Assembly: GCF_006539565.1 (NCBI RefSeq)
Contig: NZ_BJNG01000003.1
Location: forward strand, 62,001-126,000
Reading direction: 5' to 3'
DNA length: 64,000 bases
DNA from: Pseudonocardia hydrocarbonoxydans
GTDB taxonomy: Bacteria; Actinomycetota; Actinomycetes; Mycobacteriales; Pseudonocardiaceae
Under the pieces are notes generated by a model, which was given only the letters and a program-made list of their open reading frames with translations, did not search any database and had not been told where the DNA came from. Shown one piece after another: positions 54,272 to 63,787 of this stretch (position 1 is its first letter; each line of letters begins with the position of its first letter). A program made the position numbers and the translations under genes.

Positions 54272-55393
54272 ATGACAACGGCCGCGTTCGCCGACCGCAT
54301 CCGCCGCGCCGGGCTCGTCGCCGCCGACCACGGTGCCGACGTCCTGCTGATCACCCCGGGCACCGACCTGCGCTACCTGCTGGGCATGACCGGGGAGTCC
54401 CACGAGCGGCTGACCTGCCTGGTCCTGCCCGCCCACGGCCACCTCGCGCCGCCCGCGCTGGTCGTCCCGCGGCTGGAGGCGCCGGGCCTCGCCGGGCTGG
54501 GCCTCGACGAGCTCGGGGTCGAGATCGTCACCTGGACCGACGCCGAGGACCCCTACCTGCTGGTCAGCGACCTCGCCGGGGGCCCGACGCGGATGGCGGT
54601 GGCCGACGAGATGCCCGCCCGGCACGTGTTCGGGCTGCGCGAGGTGTTCCCCGAGGTCGGCCAGGTGCTGGCCGGGCCGGTCCTGCGCGAGCTGCGGATG
54701 CGCAAGGACGCCGTCGAGGTCGCCGAGCTGCGCGCCGCCGGGGCCGCGATCGACCGCGTGCACGCCCGCATGGGCGAGTTCCTGCAGGTCGGGCGCACCG
54801 AGGCGGAGGTGGGTGAGCTGATCACCGCCGCCATCCTCGCCGAGGGGCACACCGAGGCCGCGTTCGTCGTCGTCGGGTCGGGCCCGCACGGCGCCAGCCC
54901 CCACCACGACGTCTCCGGCCGCACGATCGAGCGCGGCGACGTGGTCGTCGTCGACATCGGCGGGCCGCTGCCCAGCGGCTACAACTCCGACAGCACCCGC
55001 ACCTACGCCGTGGGCGCCGAGCCGTCGGCCGACATCCGCGAGGCCTACGCGGTGCTGCAGGCCGCGCAGGAGGCCTCGGTCGCGGCGGTGCGCCCGGGTG
55101 TCACCGCCGAGTCCGTGGACGCCGCCGCCCGCGAGCCGATCACCGCCGCAGGGCTGGGGCAGCGCTTCGTGCACCGCACCGGCCACGGCATCGGCCTCGA
55201 CGTGCACGAGGAGCCCTACATCGTCGGCGGCAACACGCTGACCCTGGAGCCGGGCATGGCCTTCAGCGTGGAGCCCGGGGTGTACCTCGACGGGGAGTGG
55301 GGCGCGCGCATCGAGGACATCGTGGTGGTCACCGAGGACGGCTGCGAGCGCCTCAACACCCGCCCCCGCGACCTGGTGGTCCTCTCCGGCTGA
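54272..55393 (+). CDS. pepE: M24 family Xaa-Pro dipeptidase/aminopeptidase P
   Basis: 373 residues (Rv2089c PepE type, 375). The creatinase-like N-domain (1-140) is followed by the pita-bread metallopeptidase. The five metal ligands are in VVVVDIGG and NSDSTRTY (two Asp), HGIGLDVHE (His), SVEPGVY and ARIEDIVVV (two Glu). It cleaves X-Pro bonds with two metal ions. The gene order exonuclease-pepE, divergent, is conserved with mycobacteria. Confidence 0.93.
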   Translation: MTTAAFADRIRRAGLVAADHGADVLLITPGTDLRYLLGMTGESHERLTCLVLPAHGHLAPPALVVPRLEAPGLAGLGLDELGVEIVTWTDAEDPYLLVSDLAGGPTRMAVADEMPARHVFGLREVFPEVGQVLAGPVLRELRMRKDAVEVAELRAAGAAIDRVHARMGEFLQVGRTEAEVGELITAAILAEGHTEAAFVVVGSGPHGASPHHDVSGRTIERGDVVVVDIGGPLPSGYNSDSTRTYAVGAEPSADIREAYAVLQAAQEASVAAVRPGVTAESVDAAAREPITAAGLGQRFVHRTGHGIGLDVHEEPYIVGGNTLTLEPGMAFSVEPGVYLDGEWGARIEDIVVVTEDGCERLNTRPRDLVVLSG

Positions 55394-55400
55394 CCGGCGC

Positions 55401-56441
55401 TCACGCCGGCGAGGCGGCGGCCGCCCCGGACTCGGCGCGCACCCGCCCGTCCGAGCCGGCCACGCAGGCGGCCGACGGCGCACCGGACCGGACGAACTCC
55501 CCGAGGCAGCGCCCCATCTCCGCGTGCGCCACCGCGGTGGGGTGGAACGACTCCTGCGCCAGGTGGTACCCCGCCGCGTCGAGCCCGCCGTGGACGAACG
55601 CCTCCGGGTCCACCGTGATCCGCCGCTGCCACTCCTCCGAGCGCGGGCTGCGGCTGCACGCCTCGAACCCCTCGGTGGCCCGGGCCATGTCGACGAACCG
55701 CACCCCGGTGCGCTCGGCGACCCCGCGCAGCGCGTCGGACAGCGCCGGGAACACCACCGTGCGGCCCCACTCGGCGTCGGCCCGGCTGTAGGGACAGCCC
55801 CGCGCGCCCTGCAGCGGCACCATCGCCCCGGTCACCGGGGAGGCGTAGGAGGCGAGCACGAGGTCGTACCCGTCGTCGGCGTACCCGGCCTCGCGCATCG
55901 CGGCCCGCACGTCGCGCACCACCGCCTCCACCCGCGGCGCCACCGCCGCCATCCGCTCGGGGACGCCGGGACCGAGGGTGTCGCGGCACGGCGGCACGGA
56001 CGGGTCGAGGTAGGCGCGGATGCACGCGATCCCGGTGCCGGTGAGCGCGGGCTCGTCGTTGGCCCCCACCTGGAGCAGCACCGTCGTGACCCGGTACTCC
56101 CGCGCCACCTCGGCGAGCCGCGCGGCCTGCGAGCCCTCCGTGTAGTGGCTGCCCGGGCCGAACCCGACGTCGGCGGCCTCCGCCCCGGAGCAGGCCAGGT
56201 TCACCGACTCCTCGGCCAGGGCCGTGCGGTGCACGTAGGCGTGGGCGGAGCGGTGGCACCAGTTGCCGCCCTCGCCGCGGGTGCCGGGCACGTAGTCGCC
56301 CGCACCCTCCCCGGACGCGGCGCTGTCGCCGAGCGCGACGACGGCGGTGGGCCGCTCGGCGGCGCCCGCCGGCGGCACGCCGAGCACCGGGATCAGGAGC
56401 ACGGCGAGCAGCGGGACCAGCAGGCGACGGGAACGGATCAC
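55401..56441 (-). CDS. secreted SGNH/GDSL hydrolase (lipase/esterase)
   Basis: 346 residues. A signal peptide (1-28, cut after PPAGA) leads to an SGNH hydrolase: Ser40 in [12 protein letters not shown], Gly block region CSGAEAAD, Asn in [13 protein letters not shown], His in [14 protein letters not shown]. Six Cys suggest disulfides, as in Streptomyces lipases. ATG start. Probably an extracellular esterase. Confidence 0.9.
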   Translation of the reverse strand: MIRSRRLLVPLLAVLLIPVLGVPPAGAAERPTAVVALGDSAASGEGAGDYVPGTRGEGGNWCHRSAHAYVHRTALAEESVNLACSGAEAADVGFGPGSHYTEGSQAARLAEVAREYRVTTVLLQVGANDEPALTGTGIACIRAYLDPSVPPCRDTLGPGVPERMAAVAPRVEAVVRDVRAAMREAGYADDGYDLVLASYASPVTGAMVPLQGARGCPYSRADAEWGRTVVFPALSDALRGVAERTGVRFVDMARATEGFEACSRSPRSEEWQRRITVDPEAFVHGGLDAAGYHLAQESFHPTAVAHAEMGRCLGEFVRSGAPSAACVAGSDGRVRAESGAAAASPA

Positions 56442-56494
56442 GGGTCCGACGCTAGGGTCCGGTCCGGGCGCTGACCAGGGCGTCCGCCGATGCC

Positions 56495-56551
56495 TGTGGA
56501 CAACCCCCGTAGGGAGCAGCCGTGCTCACGATCTGCGACGGGTTGTCCACC
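56495..56551. promoter_or_regulatory. inverted pair of DnaA-box-like sequences
   Basis: TGTGGACAA (56495-56503) is a perfect DnaA box TTGTCCACA on the minus strand; TTGTCCACC (56543-56551) is a one-mismatch copy on the plus strand. They form the inverted repeat GTGGACAACCC/GGGTTGTCCAC (56496-56506, 56540-56550) in the 241-base spacer between the SGNH and PspC genes. No dnaA or dnaN gene is near, so this is not oriC as seen here. Confidence 0.5.
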
Positions 56552-56682
56552 GGTTCCGCCGACCGGGGTTGACACCGGGGAACCCCGGGGTGTCCTCCGG
56601 GCGTTCACCTGATGTCGACGGACCGCACACCGCGGATCGTGGACGACGGCGACGAGATCCGTCGCGACGAAAGGAGCCCTTC

Positions 56683-56871
56683 GTGGCATCGACCCTGACC
56701 CGCCCGCGCCACGGGAAGGTCATCGCCGGCGTGTGCGCCGGCCTGGCGGACCGGTTCGGGCTGAGCCCGTTCCTCGTCCGGCTGGCCTTCCTGCTGTCCT
56801 GCATCCTGCCCGGGCCGCAGTTCATCGCCTACATCGTCCTGTGGGTGCTGATGCCCAAGCGTTCCGTGTGA
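56683..56871 (+). CDS. PspC-domain small membrane protein
   Basis: 62 residues, essentially one PspC domain: RPRHGKVIAGVCAGLADRFG, then a hydrophobic helix (LSPFLVRLAFLLSCILPG, IAYIVLWVLMP). PspC proteins belong to envelope-stress responses. GTG start with AAGGAG 7 bases upstream. Its stop overlaps the start of the amidohydrolase (GTGTGA). Confidence 0.92.
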   Translation: MASTLTRPRHGKVIAGVCAGLADRFGLSPFLVRLAFLLSCILPGPQFIAYIVLWVLMPKRSV

Positions 56872-58307
56872 CGCTGCTGGTCGGCGCCCGGGTCCTCGAC
56901 CCGGGCGCACCGGCCGGCCCGGCCGCCGTCGAGATCGTCGACGGCGTGGTCACCCGGGTCGGCCCGGCGCCCGCGGAGGCGCCCACCGGCCCGGACGTGC
57001 GGCATCTCCACGGTGCCGTGCTCACCCCGGCCTTCGTCGACGCCCACGTGCACGCCACCGCCACCGGCCTGCTCGTCGACGGTCTGGACCTGAGTGGCTG
57101 CCCCTCACCGCGGGCTCTGCTCGACGCCGTGGGGGCCCGGGCCGCCGCCCGGCCCGGCGCGCTGATCTGGGGCCACGGCTGGCAGGAGCAGGCCTGGGAC
57201 GGCCCGCCGCCGTCCCGCGCCGAGCTCGACCGCGCCGCCGGGGGAGCGCCGGTCTACCTCAGCCGCGTCGACGTCCACTCCGCGCTGGTCGGCGGAGGGC
57301 TCGCGGCACCGGGCACCCCCGACGGCCCGGTCACCTCCGACGCGCACCACCACGCCCGCCGCGTCGCGCTGGCGGCCGTCGACGGCCCGGCCCGCGACGC
57401 CGCCCAGCGCGCCTTCCTCGCCACCGCCGCCGCCCGCGGCATCGGTGTCGTGCACGAGTGCGCGGGCCCCGACATCTCGTCCCGCGACGACCTCGCCGCC
57501 CTGCTGGCCGCCGACGGGCCGGACGTGGTCGGCTACTGGGGCGAGGCGGTCACCACCGCCGCGGACGCCCGCGACCTGCTCGCCGCCACCGGTGCCCACG
57601 GCCTGGCGGGCGACCTGTTCGTCGACGGCTCGATCGGCTCCCGCACCGCCGCGCTGACCAGCCCCTACACCGACGCGCCCGGCTCCTGCGGCACCCGCTA
57701 CCTCGACACCGGTGCGGTCGCCGCCCACCTCGCCGCCTGCACCGCCGCCGGGATCCAGGCGGGCTTCCACGTGATCGGTGACGCCGCCGCGGCCGCCCTG
57801 GCCGACGCGCTGCAGCAGGCGGGCCGGGGCGGGGTGCGGCACCGCGTCGAGCACCTGGAGATGGTCGACGCCGCGCAGATCGCCGTGCTCGCCGCGCACG
57901 GTGTCGTCGCGAGCGTCCAGCCGCTGTTCGACGCCTGCTGGGGCGGCGAGGAGGGCATGTACGCCGAGCGGCTCGGCCCGCGGTCCCGCGCGATGAACCC
58001 GTTCGCCGCCCTGCACGCCGCCGGGGTGCAGCTGGCGCTGGGCTCGGACAGCCCCGTCACCCCGCTCGGCCCGTGGGAGGCGGTGCGCGCCGCCGTCGAC
58101 CACCGCACCCCCGGATCCGGGCTCACGACCGCACAGGCGCTGGCCGCGCACACCGTCGGCGGGCACCGGGCCGCGGGCGACCGCTCCCCGACGGCCGGGC
58201 GGATCGTGCCGGGCGCCCCGGCCTCCTACGCCCTGTGGGACGGCGAGGGCGGCACCTGCCTGCGCACCGTGCAGCGCGGGCGGACGCTGCACGACACCCT
58301 CGCGTGA
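56868..58307 (+). CDS. YtcJ-like amidohydrolase
   Basis: 479-residue metal-dependent hydrolase (amidohydrolase_3). Metal ligands are HxH in FVDAHVHA, His in FHVIGDAAAAAL and HRVEHLEMVD, and Asp in ALGSDSPVTPLGPW. Such enzymes cleave amide or lactam bonds; substrate unknown. The GTG start overlaps the pspC stop. It ends just before the cysteine-rich leader ORF, its stop overlapping that ORF's -35 box. Confidence 0.9.
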   Translation: MTLLVGARVLDPGAPAGPAAVEIVDGVVTRVGPAPAEAPTGPDVRHLHGAVLTPAFVDAHVHATATGLLVDGLDLSGCPSPRALLDAVGARAAARPGALIWGHGWQEQAWDGPPPSRAELDRAAGGAPVYLSRVDVHSALVGGGLAAPGTPDGPVTSDAHHHARRVALAAVDGPARDAAQRAFLATAAARGIGVVHECAGPDISSRDDLAALLAADGPDVVGYWGEAVTTAADARDLLAATGAHGLAGDLFVDGSIGSRTAALTSPYTDAPGSCGTRYLDTGAVAAHLAACTAAGIQAGFHVIGDAAAAALADALQQAGRGGVRHRVEHLEMVDAAQIAVLAAHGVVASVQPLFDACWGGEEGMYAERLGPRSRAMNPFAALHAAGVQLALGSDSPVTPLGPWEAVRAAVDHRTPGSGLTTAQALAAHTVGGHRAAGDRSPTAGRIVPGAPASYALWDGEGGTCLRTVQRGRTLHDTLA

Positions 58308-58333
58308 CGCCTCCCACGCCGCTGTGCCATCAT
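58304..58333 (+). promoter_or_regulatory. candidate promoter of the cysteine-rich leader ORF
   Basis: GTGACG (58304-58309) and CATCAT (58328-58333) are spaced by 18 bases, and the GTG of the leader ORF follows 6 bases later. The layout fits a sigma-A promoter that yields a leaderless transcript. The -10 deviates from TANNNT at the first base. Confidence 0.4.
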
Positions 58334-58339
58334 TCGCGC

Positions 58340-58402
58340 GTGATCGACCGGACCGGGCCCGCGCTGCGTGGGTGCTGTCCGGGGTGCTGTCGCTGTAGCT
58401 GA
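58340..58402 (+). CDS. cysteine-rich leader peptide ORF
   Basis: A 20-codon ORF starting GTG and ending LRGCCPGCCRCS: five of its last nine codons are Cys (TGC/TGT). It starts 6 bases after a possible -10 box, has no Shine-Dalgarno, and lies 62 bases before a PIG-L deacetylase gene. It matches the polycysteine leaderless short ORFs known in mycobacteria that sense cysteine supply by ribosome stalling. Too short for usual gene callers. Confidence 0.6.
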   Translation: MIDRTGPALRGCCPGCCRCS

Positions 58403-58464
58403 CGCCCCCGGCCCCCGTCCGCACGCCCGCGTTCCCGCGCGGCCCGCACGTCTGCGATCACCTC

Positions 58465-59277
58465 ATGAACGAGCCCGACCTCCGCGGCCACACCGTCCTG
58501 GTCCTGCACGCCCACCCCGACGACGAGTCGATCTTCTCCGGGCTGACGCTGCGGCGCCTGGCCGACGCGGGCGCCCGCACCGTCCTCGTGCTGGCCACGG
58601 CGGGGGAGCTGGGCGGCTCCCGCGTCCCGCTGCGCCCCGGCGAGACGGTGCCCGAGCGGCGGGTGACCGAGCTGGAGACCGCGGCCGGGCTGCTCGGCGT
58701 CTCCCGGTTGGTGCTGCTGGGCGGGCGCGACTCCGGCCTGCCCGGCGGCCCCGGCCTGGCCCACCCCCGGGCGCTGGCCGCCGCCGACCCGCTGGTGCTG
58801 GCCCGCCACGTCGCCGAGCTCGCCGACGCCGAGGGCGCCGCCACGATCGTCCACGACGACGAGCACGGCATCTACGGCCATCCCGACCACAACGCGGCGT
58901 TCCGCGTCGGGGCGCTGGCCGCGGAGCTGACCGGGGCCACCGCCTACCGCACCACCGTCGACCGCGAGCACCTGCACACCGCCGCCCGCGACGGGCACCT
59001 CGTGCACGGCGCCGCCCGCGCCGTGCACGACGTCGGCGGGGCCGGGCCGTTCGGGCGCTCCACCGTCGAGATCGCGCTGGCGATCAGCGGCACCGCCGCG
59101 CACCTCGCCGTCAAGCGCGCGGCGATCGTCGCGCACGAGAGCCAGCTCGGCCCCGACGACGTCCCGGACGCCACGTTCGCGGCCGCCTACGGCTACGAGT
59201 GGTACCTGCGCAGCGGTCCCGAGGGCGTCCTGGACCGGCTCGGCAACGCCCACCTGCTCGCCACCCCGCGGGGATAG
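58465..59277 (+). CDS. PIG-L / LmbE-family deacetylase
   Basis: 270 residues. The zinc motif VLVLHAHPDDES near the start and the second motif IYGHPDHNAAF are those of the GlcNAc-inositol and mycothiol-conjugate deacetylases (MshB, Mca) and related enzymes. Overall similarity to MshB is only moderate by eye, so I do not assign a symbol. The cysteine-rich leader ORF upstream makes a role in mycothiol or cysteine metabolism attractive. Start ATG has no clear ribosome site, which suits translational control. Confidence 0.85.
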   Translation: MNEPDLRGHTVLVLHAHPDDESIFSGLTLRRLADAGARTVLVLATAGELGGSRVPLRPGETVPERRVTELETAAGLLGVSRLVLLGGRDSGLPGGPGLAHPRALAAADPLVLARHVAELADAEGAATIVHDDEHGIYGHPDHNAAFRVGALAAELTGATAYRTTVDREHLHTAARDGHLVHGAARAVHDVGGAGPFGRSTVEIALAISGTAAHLAVKRAAIVAHESQLGPDDVPDATFAAAYGYEWYLRSGPEGVLDRLGNAHLLATPRG

Positions 59278-59310
59278 CGCCGGGCCCCGCCGATGAGTTC
59301 GGGACCGCCC

Positions 59311-59334
59311 GGTGGTCCACCGCTGTGGACCACC
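59311..59334. promoter_or_regulatory. perfect inverted repeat between the PIG-L and RibD-like genes
   Basis: GGTGGTCCAC-CGCT-GTGGACCACC, 10-bp arms, is flanked by GTTCGG/CCGAAC as an outer repeat. It lies 34 bases after the PIG-L stop and 23 before the next gene's GTG. It may be a terminator of the first gene or an operator of the second. Confidence 0.5.
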
Positions 59335-59356
59335 CGAACCCCGGAAGGACGAACCC

Positions 59357-60001
59357 GTGCCGCAGCTGCTCCGAGTGCAGAACTTCCTCCTGTCCACCGA
59401 CGGCTACGGTGCCGGCGAGGGGCAGAGCCTGGAACGCCCCTTCGGCCACGCGGATCCGGCGACCATGGCGTCGTGGGCCGGGGCCACGGCGAGCTGGCCG
59501 AACCGGACCGAACCCGGCGGCAGCCGCGGCCTGGACGACTACCTGGTCCGGGACTTCCACCGCAACATCGGCGCCGAGATCATGGGGCGCAACAAGTTCG
59601 GCCCGCAGCGCGGCCCGTGGGCCGACCACGAGTGGCGGGGCTGGTGGGGGGACAACCCGCCGTTCCACACCCCGGTGTTCGTCATGACCCACCACCCGCG
59701 CCCGTCGTTCACCCTCTCCGACACCACCTTCCACTTCGTCGGGGGCGAGCCCGCCGACGTGCTGGCGCAGGCCCGCGAGGCCGCGGACGGCCGGGACGTC
59801 CGGCTGGGGGGCGGCGCGAACGTCGTCCGGCAGTTCCTCGACGCCGACCTCGTCGACACCCTGCACGTCGCCGTCTCGCCGGTCACGCTGGGCGCCGGGT
59901 CCCGGTTGTGGTCGTCGCCCGACGAGCTGCTCGACCGCTTCCACCGGGACGTCGTACCGAGCCCCAGCGGTGTCGTGCACCACCTGTTCTGGCGACGGTG
60001 A
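59357..60001 (+). CDS. RibD C-terminal / dihydrofolate reductase-like protein
   Basis: 214 residues of the DHFR-like RibD_C fold. Features are the opening VQNFLLSTDGYGAGEGQSLE, EIMGRNKFGPQRGPW, FVMTHHPRPS and the NADPH-binding DVRLGGGANVVRQFLDADL, then VDTLHVAVSPVTLGAGSRLW. Such free-standing proteins are reductases of unknown substrate. GTG start preceded by GGAAGGAC. Confidence 0.88.
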   Translation: MPQLLRVQNFLLSTDGYGAGEGQSLERPFGHADPATMASWAGATASWPNRTEPGGSRGLDDYLVRDFHRNIGAEIMGRNKFGPQRGPWADHEWRGWWGDNPPFHTPVFVMTHHPRPSFTLSDTTFHFVGGEPADVLAQAREAADGRDVRLGGGANVVRQFLDADLVDTLHVAVSPVTLGAGSRLWSSPDELLDRFHRDVVPSPSGVVHHLFWRR

Positions 60002-60054
60002 GCCCGACCGGCCGCGATCACAGCGGCCACACGGGCCGCACGTAGGCTCCCCGG

Positions 60055-61647
60055 GTGGCCGCACCCACGACCGATCCCACGGAGCAGGCCGGCTCTCCCG
60101 CCTCCGCCGGGTGGACCGCACCCCTCGCCCGCCTGGCCGCCGCCGCCGGGGGCGGGTACCTGCTGTACCTGAGCTTCCCGCCCGGCACGCTGTGGTGGCT
60201 CGCGCTGCCGGCGTTCGCGCTGCTCGGCGCGGTGCTGCGCGGTCGCGGGGCGCGCGCCGGGCTGGGCTACGGGTTCGTGTTCTCCATGGCGTTCCTGACG
60301 CCGCTGCTGGTGTGGGTCAGCTCGCTGGTGCAGTGGCTGCCGTGGATCGCGCTGTCGGTGTTCGAGTCGCTGTTCGTGGCCGTCGCCTGTGCCGGGATGT
60401 CGGTGGTGTCCCGGCTGCCCGCGTGGCCGCTGTGGGCCGCGGCGGTGTGGGGGATCGGGGAGTCGGTGCGCTCGCGGGTGCCGTGGGGCGGCATGCCGTG
60501 GGGGCGCGTCGGCTTCGGCCAGCCCGACGGCGTGTTCCTTCCGGTGGCGGCGATCGGCGGGGTGCCGCTGCTGTCGTTCGTCACGGTGCTCGCCGGGCTC
60601 GCGCTGGGCGAGCTGGTCCGCAGGCTCGTCACGCGTGAGCGATCGGTGCGCGGACCCGCGGTGCTGGCCGCGGCCGCCCTGGTGAGCGGCCCGCTCGCCG
60701 GTCTGGTGCCGGCGTTCGGCGGCGGGCCCGACCGCGTCGTCACCGTCGCCGCGGTCCAGGGCAACGTGCCCCGGCTGGGCCTGGACTTCAACGCCCAGCG
60801 CCGCGCGGTGCTCGACAACCACGTGCGCGTCACCGAGGAGCTCGCCGCCGACGTCGCCGCGGGCCGCGCGCCACGGCCCGACGTCGTGGTGTGGCCGGAG
60901 AACTCCTCGGACATCGACCCCCTGCAGGACCCCGACGCCGCCGCGCAGATCGACCGCGCGGCCACCGCGATCGGCGTGCCGATCCTGCTCGGCACGATCC
61001 TGCGCAACCCGCCGGAGCTGGCCAACGGCGACGGGCCGACGTCGAGCAACGCCGCCGTGGTGTGGGAGCCCGGCGCCGGGGTCGTGGCGCGCAGCGACAA
61101 GCGCCGCATCCAGCCCTTCGGCGAGTACATGCCCTGGCGCGACTTCTTCCGCCTGTTCTCGCCCTACGTCGACCGGGCCAGCAACTTCCTGCCCGGGCCG
61201 GGGGAGGGGGCACTCGACGTCAACGGGGTGCGCGTGGGCATCGCGATCTGCTGGGAGATCGCCTTCGACGACCTGCTCGCCGACAGCGTCGCCGCGGGCG
61301 CGGAGATGATCGCGGTGCCGAGCAACAACGCCACGTTCGGGTTCAGCGACATGACCTACCAGCAGCTGGCGATGTCGCGGATCCGGGCGGTGGAGTTCGA
61401 CCGGTCGGCGGTCGTCGTCACCACCTCGGGGGTCAGCGCGACGGTCACCCCGGACGGCTCCGTGACCGCCCGCACGCAGCAGTTCACCCCCGACGTCCTG
61501 GTCGATCGGACGACGCTGCGCAGCACCGTTACCCTGGCCAGCCGGTTGCGGTCGGGCCCCGAGTGGGTCGTGGTCGCCCTGGGGCTGGGAGCCGTCGCCG
61601 TGGCGGCCGTGGCACGCCGCAGGGCGGGAGGGAAGTCGGATGTCTGA
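60055..61647 (+). CDS. lnt: apolipoprotein N-acyltransferase
   Basis: 530 residues. Lnt adds the third acyl chain to the N-terminal Cys of lipoproteins in the outer leaflet of the membrane. The N-terminal 220 residues hold about six membrane helices; the nitrilase-like domain shows Glu282 (WPENSS), Lys349 ([15 protein letters not shown]) and Cys399 (ICWEIAF). A last helix lies near the C-terminus. GTG start. Its stop overlaps the ppm1 start by 8 bases; in M. tuberculosis the two are fused (Rv2051c). Confidence 0.95.
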   Translation: MAAPTTDPTEQAGSPASAGWTAPLARLAAAAGGGYLLYLSFPPGTLWWLALPAFALLGAVLRGRGARAGLGYGFVFSMAFLTPLLVWVSSLVQWLPWIALSVFESLFVAVACAGMSVVSRLPAWPLWAAAVWGIGESVRSRVPWGGMPWGRVGFGQPDGVFLPVAAIGGVPLLSFVTVLAGLALGELVRRLVTRERSVRGPAVLAAAALVSGPLAGLVPAFGGGPDRVVTVAAVQGNVPRLGLDFNAQRRAVLDNHVRVTEELAADVAAGRAPRPDVVVWPENSSDIDPLQDPDAAAQIDRAATAIGVPILLGTILRNPPELANGDGPTSSNAAVVWEPGAGVVARSDKRRIQPFGEYMPWRDFFRLFSPYVDRASNFLPGPGEGALDVNGVRVGIAICWEIAFDDLLADSVAAGAEMIAVPSNNATFGFSDMTYQQLAMSRIRAVEFDRSAVVVTTSGVSATVTPDGSVTARTQQFTPDVLVDRTTLRSTVTLASRLRSGPEWVVVALGLGAVAVAAVARRRAGGKSDV

Positions 61648-62386
61648 GGCCCCGGGGCCCGTGCTGGTGGTGATCCCGACCTACGACGAGCGCGAGAACA
61701 TCGGGCCGATCGTCGCGCGGCTGCACGCCGCGGTGCCCACCGCCGACGTGCTGATCGTCGACGACAACAGCCCCGACGGCACCGGTGAGCTCGCCGACGG
61801 GATGGCCGCCGCCGACCCGCGGATCAGCGTCCTGCACCGCACGGCCAAGGACGGTCTCGGGGCGGCCTACCTCGCCGGGTTCGCCCACGCGCTGCGCGGG
61901 CCGCACCAGGTCGTCGTCGAGATGGACGCCGACGGCTCCCACGCCCCGGAGGAGCTGCCCCGCCTGCTCGACGCCGTGCGCGACGCCGACCTCGTCCTCG
62001 GCTCGCGGTACGTGCCCGGCGGCGCGGTCCGCAACTGGCCCGCGCACCGCGAGTGGCTCTCCCGCGGCGGCAACCTCTACTCGCGCCTGGCCCTCGGCGT
62101 CCCGATCCGCGACATCACCGGCGGCTACCGCGCGTTCCGCAGGCAGGTGCTCGAGGAGCTCGACCTCGGCGAGGTCGCCTCGCAGGGCTACTGCTTCCAG
62201 GTCGACGTCGCCTACCGCGCCGTGCTCGCCGGGTTCCGGGTGCGCGAGGTGCCGATCACGTTCGTCGAGCGCGAGCGGGGGGCGTCGAAGATGAGCCGGT
62301 CGATCGTCACCGAGGCCCTGTGGATGGTCACCCGCTGGGGGGTCGACCGGGTGCTGCGCCGCGGCCGCGCCCCGGTGGGCGCCTGA
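61640..62386 (+). CDS. ppm1: polyprenol monophosphomannose synthase
   Basis: 248-residue GT2 glycosyltransferase making polyprenyl-phosphate-mannose from GDP-mannose, used for lipomannan and protein mannosylation. GT-A features: [49 protein letters not shown] (the DAD metal site) and GSRYVPGG. No membrane spans, so it relies on Lnt or another partner for membrane contact; here it is a separate chain overlapping lnt. Confidence 0.95.
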   Translation: MSEAPGPVLVVIPTYDERENIGPIVARLHAAVPTADVLIVDDNSPDGTGELADGMAAADPRISVLHRTAKDGLGAAYLAGFAHALRGPHQVVVEMDADGSHAPEELPRLLDAVRDADLVLGSRYVPGGAVRNWPAHREWLSRGGNLYSRLALGVPIRDITGGYRAFRRQVLEELDLGEVASQGYCFQVDVAYRAVLAGFRVREVPITFVERERGASKMSRSIVTEALWMVTRWGVDRVLRRGRAPVGA

Positions 62387-62398
62387 GGCCGGGCCCGG

Positions 62399-63685
62399 TC
62401 AGAGGGCGTAGGCCTGGCGCTTGACGCCGTTCACGAAGTCCGACAGCAGCCGGTCCGGCTCGCCCACCGCCCGGATCGTCGGCGCCCGGGTGAGCAGCTC
62501 GGTGAGCAGGATCGTCGACTCGGTGCGGGCCAGCGCCGCGCCCAGGCAGTGGTGCGGGCCGGGGCCGCCGAAGCCCAGGTGCGGGTTGGGGGAGCGGGTG
62601 ATGTCGAACCGGTCCGGCTCGGTGAAGACGGCCTCGTCGCGGTTGGCCGAGGTGTAGAACAGCAGCAGCTTGTCGCCCGCGCGGACCGGGGTGCCGCCGA
62701 GCTCGCCGTCGGCGGTGGCGGTGCGGCGGAACTGCAGCACCGGGCTGGCGTGGCGCACCACCTCCTCGACGGCGCCGCCGATCCGGCCTCCGACGTCGGC
62801 GAGCAGGTGCTCGCGTTGCCCGGGATGGGCGGTGAGCAGCACCAGCGCGTGCGTGATCGTGGCGCGGGTGGTCTCGCTGCCCGCCAGCACCAGCAGGATG
62901 AACAGCGTGGCGACCTCGCGCGGGGTGAGCCGCTCGCCGTCGACGTCGGCGTGCACCAGCGTGGAGATCAGGTCGTCGCGGGGCTCGCGCAACCGGTCGC
63001 GGCCGGTACGGCGCACCAGCCGGTGCAGCTGCTCCCCGGCGCGGGCGAGGCGGGCACTGACGGGGACGACGTGCCGCACGCCGGGCGCGCCGTGGCGCAG
63101 CAGGTAGCCGCGCTCGATCCCGTTGTACTCCGGGTCGCCCGAACCCACGAGGACGTTGCCCTGGCGGGTCACGAGGTCGTGGTGGGAGTCGTCGAGCCCG
63201 AGCATCGCGCAGATGACGGCCACCGGCAGGCGCTGGGCGACCCGCGCCACGAAGTCCCCGGACCGCTCTACCAGCACGTCGTCGACGATGCGGGTCGCGC
63301 GGGCGCGGATGTCGGCCTCCAGCCGCGCCAGCATCCGGGGCGAGAACGCCCGGGCGACGACCTTGCGCAGCCGCGCGTGCTCCGGCCCGTCCTTGTTGAT
63401 CATCGAGTCGAGGTAGCGGACCAGCCACGGCGGGATGTCGTAGAGCGAGGCCGCCGTCGGGGCGTTGCCGAACAGCCGCGCGTCGCGGCTCGCCGCCACC
63501 ACGTCGGCGTGCCGCACGACGGCGTGGAAGCCGTCCCGGTTCGGGGCGAACGGCGCGCGGTTGCGGAACGGGACCCACGGCAGGCCGTGGGGCCTGCGGC
63601 GCAGCTCGGCGAACACCGCGGCGCGTTCGGCGTCGGGGCGGGCCCAGAACGCGAGGTGGCCGGGGGAGTCCTGGTCGCTGTCCAT
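62399..63685 (-). CDS. cytochrome P450
   Basis: 428 residues. The I-helix oxygen motif LAGSETTRATITHA, ExxR in EEVVRHASPVLQFRR and heme loop FGGPGPHHCLGAALAR with Cys380 as thiolate ligand are all present. It is a soluble class I P450 needing a ferredoxin, and none is encoded nearby. ATG start MDSDQDSPGH; the frame extends 22 codons upstream without homology. Substrate unknown. It is convergent with ppm1. Confidence 0.94.
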   Translation of the reverse strand: MDSDQDSPGHLAFWARPDAERAAVFAELRRRPHGLPWVPFRNRAPFAPNRDGFHAVVRHADVVAASRDARLFGNAPTAASLYDIPPWLVRYLDSMINKDGPEHARLRKVVARAFSPRMLARLEADIRARATRIVDDVLVERSGDFVARVAQRLPVAVICAMLGLDDSHHDLVTRQGNVLVGSGDPEYNGIERGYLLRHGAPGVRHVVPVSARLARAGEQLHRLVRRTGRDRLREPRDDLISTLVHADVDGERLTPREVATLFILLVLAGSETTRATITHALVLLTAHPGQREHLLADVGGRIGGAVEEVVRHASPVLQFRRTATADGELGGTPVRAGDKLLLFYTSANRDEAVFTEPDRFDITRSPNPHLGFGGPGPHHCLGAALARTESTILLTELLTRAPTIRAVGEPDRLLSDFVNGVKRQAYAL

Positions 63686-63735
63686 CGTCGCGGCATCGTG
63701 GCGCGCCCCGGCCGCCGGCACAAGTGCCCGGACGC

Positions 63736-63773
63736 GACGGAGCCGGGCCACCCGTGGGCGGCCCGGCTCCGTG
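63736..63773 (-). terminator. hairpin terminator after rbpA
   Basis: A perfect 14-bp GC-rich stem (63736-63749 with 63760-63773) lies 14 bases beyond the rbpA stop, in the spacer before the P450 start. No T-tract. Confidence 0.7.
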
Positions 63774-63787
63774 CAGACCCGGCAGGG

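Noticed and set aside
56569..56574. Perfect TTGACA as a -35 box for pspC
   Set aside because: No TANNNT -10 is found 16-19 bases downstream.
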